From Chroococcidiopsidaceae cyanobacterium YX2bin18 (GTDB taxonomy: Bacteria > Cyanobacteriota > Cyanobacteriia > Cyanobacteriales > Chroococcidiopsidaceae), in contig JAUJND010000005.1 of NCBI GenBank assembly GCA_030446505.1, positions 1 to 64,000 of the forward strand: a stretch of DNA of 64,000 nucleotides, in the 5' to 3' direction. The notes below the pieces were generated by a model. It did not search any database, had not been told where the DNA came from, and was given only the letters and a program-made list of their open reading frames with translations. Both the position numbers and the translations under genes were made by a program. The stretch's first letter is position 1; every line of letters starts with the position of its first letter. Positions 56,451 to 64,000 of this stretch are shown here, one piece after another.

Positions 56451-57511
56451 ATGCCATCGAACTTCTTGTTATATGGTGCTAACGGCTATACGGGTGGTTT
56501 GATTGCTCGATTAGCAGCACAACGGGGACTCCGCTCCGATTCTTGCTGCACGTAATCCTGAAAAAGTTGCACCACTTGCAGCGAACTAGGTTTAGATTAT
56601 CGTGCCTTTACTTTGGATGATGACGCTGCTGTAGATGAAGCTTTGGCAGATGTGCCAGTAGTGCTGCACTGTGCTGGACCATTTTCCCAGACTTCTAAAC
56701 CAATGGTTACTGGATGTCTGCGGACAAAGACGCACTATCTGGATATTACTGGAGAAGTGGCAGTATTTGAGGCGATCGCTGCCCGTAATCATGATGCCAA
56801 AAAAGCCGGAGTTATGTTGCTTCCTGGCGTGGGTTTCGATGTCGTACCAACGGATTGTTTAGCTGCACACCTCAAGCACAGGCTACCCTCAGCGACACGT
56901 CTGGTGCTTGGGTTTCAGGCATTAGGTAAAATATCACGCGGAACAGCTACCACAATGGTAGAGGCGCAGAATCAAGGCGGCTTAGTGCGACGTGGCGGAG
57001 TTCTAACTCCGGTTCCCTTGCTGGGAAAACTCGCTTAATCGACTTTGGACAAGGTGCAGTTGAAGCTACGACAATTCCTTGGGGAGATATCTCCACAGCC
57101 TTTTATAGTACGGGTATTCCAGATATTGAGGTATATGTTGCATTTCCAGCAGCAATACGCACAGGAATGGTTGCAAGTCGCTATCTTGGCTGGTTGCTTG
57201 GTTTACCTGTAGTGCAAAATTTCCAGAAGCGTCTGATTCAAAATCAACCGCCGGGACCAACCGAAGCTGAACGCGCACAGGGAAAAAGCCTGTTATGGGG
57301 AGAGGTGGAAGACAATTCTGGTAAGCGATTGGTGTCTCGACTGCGATGTCTTGAAGGCTATACTCTTACAGCGTTAACGGCTGTGGCGATCGCGCAAAAG
57401 GTACTTGCAGGACAAGTTATTGTCGGCTTCCAGACACCATCTTTGGTTTATGGCGCAGACTTCATTCTAGAAATTGAGGGAGTCGTGCGGGAGGATTTCG
57501 ACTCACAATAA
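56451..57511 (+). pseudogene. Saccharopine dehydrogenase-like NAD(P)-binding protein, frameshifted
   Basis: ATG 56451 gives MPSNFLLYGANGYTGGLIARLA, the Rossmann nucleotide-binding start of the saccharopine dehydrogenase/trans-acting enoyl reductase family. A base change near 56527 shifts frame into ILAARNPEKVAPLA, and another shift leads to LGLDYRAFTLDDDAAVDEAL. The middle LHCAGPFSQTSKPMVTGCLR, then VAVFEAIAARNHDAKKAGVM and PGVGFDVVPTDCLAAHL, is typical. A third shift near 57030 leads to TRLIDFGQGAVEATTIPWGD. The end is intact. The substrate is unknown; relatives act on lipids or amino-acid adducts. Confidence 0.75.
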
Positions 57512-58373
57512 CTACTCTGTGGGAATTTATTTACAAGGGCGGCGGCGTGGTGGCGGATGTGGTCTTCAATTAAAGTGGCGATGAAGTAATAACTGTGGTT
57601 GTAGCCTTCGTGGAAGCGCAAGGTTAGCGGCTGCTTAGCTAAGGTACACGCCTGTTCAAATACGTGGGGAAGCAGCCATTGTTCATCCAGAAACGGATCG
57701 GCACTACCTTGGTCAATTAGAATAGGACGATTATACTCAGCTTCCTTGACAAGTTCGCTAGCATCGTAGGCACGCCAGGTATCCTTGTCAAATCCAAGGT
57801 AGTTAGTGAATGCTTTTTGACCCCACAAACAACGCATTGGTGCGGCAATTGGTGCAAAGGCTGAAACTGACTGGTAGCGATCACTATTTCTCAAAGCCAC
57901 AAACCAAAGCTCCGTGTCCACCCATTGAATGACCAAAGATTCCCTGTCTGTCTGCTTGTACTGGGAAATGGTTGGCAATTAAAGCGGGTAACTCGTGGAC
58001 AATGTAGCTGTACATTTGGTAGTGCGATCGCCAAGGTTCAACAGTGGCATCCACATAAAACTAGCACCACTACCAAAGTCCCAGTCATCATCTTCACCCT
58101 GAATCCCAGTATTGCGGGGGCTGGTATCCGGTACTACTAGCATTAACCCATACTCGGCAGCAAGCGCTGCGCTCCTGCCTTAACTATAAAGTTCTCTTCT
58201 GTGCAAGTTAAACCAGAGAGAAAATAGAGAACCGGAACTGACTTTGATGTTGCCTGCGGCGGCTGGTAGACAGCGAATCGCATTTCACCGTTACAAGTTT
58301 CTGAGTGATGGCTGTAAGAGCCGACAGTACCGCCAAAGCAGCGATTTTCACTAACAAGGTTGGGAGCAGACAT
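57448..58373 (-). pseudogene. S-formylglutathione hydrolase, frameshifted
   Basis: ATG 58373 gives MSAPNLVSENRCFGGTVGSY, SETCNGEMRFAVYQPPQ and [20 protein letters not shown] (oxyanion region), the stereotyped start of esterase D-type enzymes. Frameshifts follow near 58150 and around 57900. One frame shows the nucleophile elbow [15 protein letters not shown]; the last frame shows AFAPIAAPMRCLWGQKAFTN, LIDQGSADPFLDEQWL (acid) and RFHEGYNHSYYFIATLIEDH (His). The natural stop seems lost (TTGTAAATAA one base out of frame near 57525), so the frame runs into the convergent gene. The enzyme completes glutathione-dependent formaldehyde oxidation started by the dehydrogenase at 59703-60807. Confidence 0.82.
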
Positions 58374-58409
58374 AATGAACCAAAAACGCAACTAATCACG
58401 AGATTACAA

Positions 58410-59064
58410 CTATTGCTGTTGTTCTCGCAGCCAAGTGCGGAAAGAACGCTTAGTTTGGGTTTCGCCTTGAGTGTTACACTGCGCTAAAAATTCGTAAATC
58501 TTTGACTTAGTTACTAAAGGAAAAGTAGGACTAGTTTCAGATTCTTGATATTGATTTTCATTTAATAGATAAATAGTTAAAAATTTGCCGTTATAGCGCC
58601 AAAATTTCGGTACTTTCATTTCTTGATACAGTTGGTTTTTATTAATATCGGTGTGAGTAATATCTACTTCTAAAATTAAATCTGGAGGAGGATCAATAGC
58701 CAAGTCTACTTTTTTACCTCGGACAGCAGGCTCATTTTGGATGTAGTAGCATTTATCAGGTTCTGCACCAAAGTTTTAATTCAGGTTTGTTGAGTGTAGT
58801 TGAAGCCATACTCTTAATATTTAGATTTAATTCTTCTGTCAAAATATGAATTAATATCCCAATGCGATCGCTAGCACTTTCATGTTCTTCTAAAGGACTC
58901 ACAATTTCCAAAGTTCCTTTGTAATAAGTAAGTCGTGCTGCTCGGTTATTACCAAGAGCATCTAGAATTTGCTCATAAGACTGCCAGCTAATGTGATGTA
59001 ATGAAACCCGTTTTTCTGCCAGATTTTCTTCTAAAGGAGTGCTTACAGCTTCACTAATAGTCAC
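58410..59064 (-). pseudogene. Uma2-family (DUF820) putative nuclease, frameshifted
   Basis: The first frame (MTISEAVSTPLEENLAEKRVSLH, ALGNNRAARLTYYKGTLEIV, HESASDRIGILIHILTEEL) and the second (GAEPDKCYYIQNEPAVRGKK, DLILEVDITHTDINKNQLYQ) are the two halves of a PD-(D/E)XK-like Uma2 protein. They are joined by a one-base shift near 58765. EVDITHT carries the conserved acidic residue pair. Uma2 genes are very numerous in cyanobacteria and have no settled function. Repaired length is about 218 residues, which is normal. Confidence 0.8.
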
Positions 59065-59292
59065 CGTTTGATTCTCCTAATCTCTATTGAGACTTTCTAT
59101 TAACCTGACGATACTTATGCAAATATACTTAGCAATCACAATTTGAACTACTTGAGATCACTTTGTGCTAAATGTCAAAACTGTAAATATAGGTTGTAGG
59201 TTGCTGTAAACACAAGTCATAATAACGTTTAATTGTTCTAATCATATAGACTGTATTACCAGGTAGTTGCAATCGGCGATCGCTTTGTAAAT

Positions 59293-59511
59293 CTATTCGC
59301 GTCCTTCTCGCTCTCTACGGAATTTCTCTAACAACTGCGGAAAATGTTTTAAATCATCAATTGACTGTGGTGCTGGATATATTGCTGAATCAGTTGCTTC
59401 AGCAGTAATTCTATCTAGATAAACTCGGAAAGCATACTCATCATCTCGATGTTCAAGTATGTATGCCCGTAATTCTTTGCGGCTCATTGCTTCAAAATTT
59501 GGTTGGATCAT
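59293..59511 (-). CDS. Small cyanobacterial protein, DUF6887-like
   Basis: I start at ATG 59511 (MIQPNFEAMSRKELRAYILE), which overlaps the stop of the upstream small frame by ATGA; the frame to 59523 begins four codons earlier. This 72-residue protein resembles the cyanobacterial family I remember as DUF6887 (MSRKELRAYxLEHRDDEEAF). It is charged and soluble (HRDDEYAFRVYLDRI, FPQLLEKFRREREG). It normally comes with a second small gene, as here. A toxin-antitoxin-like pairing has been suspected by context only. Confidence 0.6.
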   Translation of the reverse strand: MIQPNFEAMSRKELRAYILEHRDDEYAFRVYLDRITAEATDSAIYPAPQSIDDLKHFPQLLEKFRREREGRE

Positions 59512-59680
59512 AAAAACTTCCACGTACCATCACGACTAATTAGGACTTCTGTTTCCTCTCCAGCTAAGAAGAACACTCCTTCAGTAGGTTCATCTATACA
59601 AATTAGGAAAATGGGCAGATACATCTTTGTTGCCCAACAACTGAGAACAAAGCAAGTAAATATCTGTACTCCTTAATACT
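59510..59680 (-). pseudogene. Small DUF6888-like partner gene, frameshifted
   Basis: The frame from ATG 59624 reads MYLPIFLICIDEPTEGVFFL then AGEETEVLISRDGTWKFL, ending TGA within the next gene's ATGA. This is the core of the partner family I remember as DUF6888. Upstream, one base out of phase, YLLCSQLLGNK continues the expected N-terminal helix. So the 5' part is displaced by an indel. Confidence 0.5.
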
Positions 59681-59702
59681 CATTACCTTAACAAGATAGT
59701 AA

Positions 59703-60807
<1,105 letters not shown>

Positions 60808-61039
60808 ACTTCGCTCCTATATGTCTCGTTAAAATCAGGTTACATTGGCGCGATTAGGTTATCTAACATTAGTGATAACGCTACTTTTAACATTATCTGG
60901 CAGCGAAGACGGCACAATCAAATTAGGAGACATTAACTAAAATAGTGATTTACACCCTATCTCTACCCTAAAAGCCTGTTACTTAACTAATCTTTAGCCG
61001 TGAGCGGCAGCTTTTCATCAAACGCTATTGAAACTATAT

Positions 61040-62940
61040 ATGAGTATTTTTACGCTGCAATCAGTTAAAAAAGACTTTGGCATCAAGGAAATCTTGAAAG
61101 ATGCTAGTTTTAGTCTAGATGACGGGGATAAAGTTGGTTTAATTGGCACTAACGGTTCTGGCAAGTCAACGCTACTCAAGATGATTGCTGGTCTAGAGTC
61201 AATTGACAGTGGGCAAATCTTAGTCAACTCTGGTGCTAGAATTATCTACTTACCCCAACAGCCTGACTTAGATGAAAATCACACAGTTTTAGAACAGGTG
61301 TTTGCAGGTGGTGAGCAGTTGGCGCTGGTGCGTGAATATGAAGAACTTTCAGATAAACTAGCTCACACACCAGGTGATGATTCAAGTCAGCTAATGTCCC
61401 GCCTATCTGCCGTCATGCAGCGGATGGATGCTACTGGCGCTTGGGAATTGGAGACGAATGCCAAAATTATCCTGACTAAGTTGGGAATTGAAGATTTCAC
61501 TGCACGGATCGGGACTTTATCTGGCGGCTACCGCAAGCGCATTGCCTTGGCAGCAGCCTTGCTCTCAGAACCAGAAGTGTTGCTGATGGACGAGCCAACT
61601 AACCATTTAGATGCTTTGTCTGTGGAGTGGTTACAGAATTACCTCAACCGCTATCGTGGTGCAATTTTGCTGATTACACACGATCGCTACTTTTTGGATC
61701 GTGTGACTAACCGAATCATCGAAATTGATCGGGGTGATATCTATTCTTACGCGGGTAACTATTCTTACTATCTAGAGAAAAAGCCCTTGCTGAAGAATCC
61801 GCCGTTAGTAGTCAGCGCAAACATCAAGGTGTGTTGCGCCGTGAGTTGGAATGGCTAAAGCGAGGACCAAAAGCCCGTAGCACGAAACAAAAAGCCCGAA
61901 TTAATCGTGTCCACGATCTGCAAGCAACTGAGTTTAAGCAAGTTCAGGGTAAAGTCGATATTTCCACCCCCAGCCGTCGCATCGGTAAAAAAGTTATTGA
62001 GCTAACTAATGTTTCTAAAGGATATGGACGTACTTTAATTAAAGACTTTACTTACGAGTTTAGTCCTGAAGATCACATAGGCATTAGTGGTGGCAATGGT
62101 GCAGGTAAATCTACTTTAATGGATATTATCACCGGGCGAGTTCAACCCGATTCAGGCAGCGTCGAAATTGGTTCAACAATTCACATTGGCTATTTCGATC
62201 AGCACTCTGAAGCCCTACTTGATGCTCTCAACGAAAATCAGCGCGTGATTGACTATATCAAAGAAGTAGGAGAATTTGTCAAAATTGCCGACGGCACTCA
62301 AATTAGTGCATCTCAAATGCTAGAGCGTTTCCTATTCCCTGGCAATCAACAGTATGCACCAATCCATATGCTCTCAGGTGGTGAAAAACGTCGCCTGTTT
62401 TTGCTGCGCGTTTTGATGAGCGCTCCCAATGTGTTGATTCTAGACGAGCCTACGAATGACTTGGATGTACAAACGCTATCCGTGCTGGAAGAGTATCTAG
62501 AAGATTTTACAGGTTGCGTAATTGCAGTTTCCCACGATCGCTACTTCCTTGATCGCACTGTAGACAAAATTTTTGCTTTTGAACCAGGTGGCAATCTGCG
62601 TCAATATCCTGGCAACTACTCAGTTTATTTAGATTATAAGAAAGCAGAAGAAACACCAGAAGTAAAGCAAACAAAAAAGAAGCAACAAGAATCTGATCCC
62701 GCACCTCTTGCTAACAAGTCGCGCAAACTTTCATCTTGGCAAAAGCGCGAGTTTGAGCAGCTAGAGGGTAAAATTGCCCAGCTAGAAACTGAAAAAGCTG
62801 AGGCAGAAAAAGCACTTTATCATGCTCCTTCTGGCAAAGTCACCCAGGTACAACAACTCTATGAGCAGCTGGAATCTTTGAGTAAGGCGATCGATACTGC
62901 AACTGAGCGTTGGCTGGAACTGTCTGAGCTTGAATCTTAA
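61040..62940 (+). pseudogene. ABC-F family ATPase, one frameshift
   Basis: ATG 61040 gives MSIFTLQSVKKDFGIKEILK. The first ATPase domain has LIGTNGSGKSTLLKMIAG (Walker A), TLSGGYRKRIALAAALLSEP (signature) and LLMDEPTNHLDALSVEWL (Walker B with the ABC-F NHLD). The frame breaks near 61790 after SYYLEKK and resumes LRRELEWLKRGPKARSTKQK, the interdomain linker. The second domain has ISGGNGAGKSTLMDIITGRV, MLSGGEKRRLFLLRVLM and ILDEPTNDLDVQTLS. A coiled-coil C-terminus (FEQLEGKIAQLETEKAEAEK) suits the Uup subgroup. These proteins act on the ribosome or in DNA metabolism. Only one base separates it from a full 634-codon gene. Confidence 0.87.
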
Positions 62941-62962
62941 CTGTGTGCATGAGAATAAAACA

Positions 62963-63589
62963 ATGACCATTACCTGCAAACAACTTCTGCAAAACCATAC
63001 TCAAGTATGGCAAGAAGCTACTGTGCATCCTTTCCTTGAACAGTGTAAATCAGGAACAATTCAGCCTCAGCAATTTAATACATGGCTAGTGCAAGATTAT
63101 CTATTTGTTGTAGATTTTACGCGGATGGTAGGACGAATATTAGCGATCGCACCGCCAGATCATTTTGATGTAATCCTGGGTGGATTGAGCGCCCTTAAAG
63201 ATGAATTGATTTGGTTTAAGGAAAAAGCAGCCGCGCGACAGCTTGATTTGAATGTTCAGAAACAATCAACCTGTACAGAATACTGTGAGTATATGTACAG
63301 CCTTGCTACCATGCCCTATCCAGTTCAAGCAACTGCACTTTGGTCAATTGAGTTTGCTTACAATCAAGGTTGGCAATTACTAGGCATGATGCCTGAACCA
63401 TATACTGAGTTTGTAGATCGCTGGGGAAATCCGGGTTTTACGGAATATGTAAAACTTTTAGAACAGCAAGCAGATGAGGTACTAAATACTGCATCAGATA
63501 CCGTTCAGCAGCAAGCAGAATCAGCATTTTTGAAAGTTGCCCAATTGGAGAAGGCTTTTTGGCAGATGGCTTTTAATGCCACACAGTAA
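62963..63589 (+). CDS. TenA-like protein without an obvious catalytic cysteine
   Basis: The start is ATG 62963 (MTITCKQLLQNHTQVWQEAT); the frame upstream to TTG 62930 overlaps the ABC-F tail. The 208-residue protein follows the TenA fold: HPFLEQCKSGTIQPQQFNTWLVQDYLFVVDFTRMVGRIL, then GLSALKDELIWFKEKAAARQ, and FLKVAQLEKAFWQMAF. In the catalytic-Cys position the sequence reads MPYPVQATALWSIEFAY, so the thiaminase II Cys is absent. It belongs with the non-Cys TenA branch of uncertain substrate. It lies 22 bp after ABC-F and precedes a Uma2 gene by 22 bp. Confidence 0.82.
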   Translation: MTITCKQLLQNHTQVWQEATVHPFLEQCKSGTIQPQQFNTWLVQDYLFVVDFTRMVGRILAIAPPDHFDVILGGLSALKDELIWFKEKAAARQLDLNVQKQSTCTEYCEYMYSLATMPYPVQATALWSIEFAYNQGWQLLGMMPEPYTEFVDRWGNPGFTEYVKLLEQQADEVLNTASDTVQQQAESAFLKVAQLEKAFWQMAFNATQ

Positions 63590-63611
63590 GAAGAAGTAAA
63601 AAGGTGAACTT

Positions 63612-64000
63612 ATGAGTGTAACTCTAAATTTGCGTCCAGTTTTGGAATTAACTAACGAGCAGTTTTACGAACTGTGTCAAGCTAATCGTGATTTGAGAAT
63701 AGAGCGCAGCGCCAACGGAGAATTAATCATCATGCCACCGACAGGCGGGGAGACAGGTAATCGTAATATTAAAATAGCTTTTCAACTGGAAGCATGGAGT
63801 AGCCAAAACGATCTAGGCATTGCCTTTGATTCTTCTACTGCCTTTAAGCTACCCAATGGTGCGGAACGTTCTCCTGATGCTTCTTGGGTAAGGCGCGATC
63901 GCTGGGATAATTTAAGTGCAGAGCAAAAACGGAAATTTCCTCCCTTATGTCCTGATTTTGTGGTCGAGTTACGCTCTGAAACTGATTCACTTAAAACTCT
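63612..64000 (+). CDS. Uma2-family putative nuclease, cut by window end
   Basis: ATG 63612 opens MSVTLNLRPVLELTNEQFYE and ERSANGELIIMPPTGGETGN, then STAFKLPNGAERSPDASWVR and PPLCPDFVVELRSETDSLKT. The PDASW and DFVVELRS motifs carry the conserved acidic residues of the Uma2 (DUF820) PD-(D/E)XK-like fold. The frame is open to the last base; about 60 residues are missing. It belongs to the short, intact class, unlike the broken paralogue at 58410-59064. Confidence 0.85.
   Translation, partial: MSVTLNLRPVLELTNEQFYELCQANRDLRIERSANGELIIMPPTGGETGNRNIKIAFQLEAWSSQNDLGIAFDSSTAFKLPNGAERSPDASWVRRDRWDNLSAEQKRKFPPLCPDFVVELRSETDSLKT

Overview
The window is cyanobacterial chromosome. Evidence is the frequent HIP1 octamer GCGATCGC (for example at 7631), a carboxysomal beta-carbonic anhydrase of the CcaA type, a Ycf66-family protein, a PilT with a proline-rich head, several Uma2-family genes and small cyanobacteria-specific genes. 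I cannot assign a genus from sequence alone.

Region by region. 1-5.1 kb: a broken IS4-like transposase, a DUF72 protein, a 141-bp MITE-like element and three predicted secreted hydrolases (two GDSL/SGNH, one alpha/beta). 5.1-11.8 kb: an insertion-sequence graveyard (IS5 abutting half an IS630, IS1 inside a PAS-GAF-GGDEF gene with a clean 8-bp target duplication, IS6 and IS1 fragments) around a c-di-GMP module whose EAL part still reads open. 11.9-20.2 kb: an MFS transporter with an odd 90-bp internal duplicate, an alpha/beta hydrolase, a decayed IS110 carrying a 40-bp palindrome, a flavin monooxygenase, CcaA, an NTF2-like protein and a class II aldolase. 20.4-32.1 kb: housekeeping genes (azoR, an orphan parA, ileS with a frameshift before its zinc finger, ycf66, gnd, pilT, wecB). 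32.2-41.2 kb: a membrane and ion-stress cluster. A leftward DUF389 gene plus CPA1 antiporter faces a rightward run of cation exchanger, two MscS channels, DUF389 and DUF2254. 41.2-47.2 kb: Nif3-like, SAM hydrolase, glgA, hemC, pentapeptide/TPR and TenA genes. 47.2-54.5 kb: a defence-like island with toxin-antitoxin fragments, a CHAT/NB-ARC/TPR STAND gene beheaded by IS6, a YefM/YoeB-type pair and a PvuII-like restriction-modification system. 54.5-64 kb: mostly frameshifted genes (ABC exporter, saccharopine dehydrogenase-like, the glutathione-formaldehyde pathway pair, Uma2, ABC-F), then an intact TenA-like gene and a Uma2 gene cut by the window end.

The most notable object is the gene at 52669-53487. 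It fuses a controller-type XRE helix-turn-helix to a full PvuII-like endonuclease that keeps all the catalytic residues, and it converges on a PvuII-like N4-cytosine methyltransferase that reads as frameshifted at its 5' end. The second candidate is the ion-stress cluster at 32-41 kb.

A caution covers the whole window. Single-base frameshifts also occur in normally essential or highly conserved genes (ileS, frmA, the ABC-F gene), so part of the apparent gene decay may be sequencing error.
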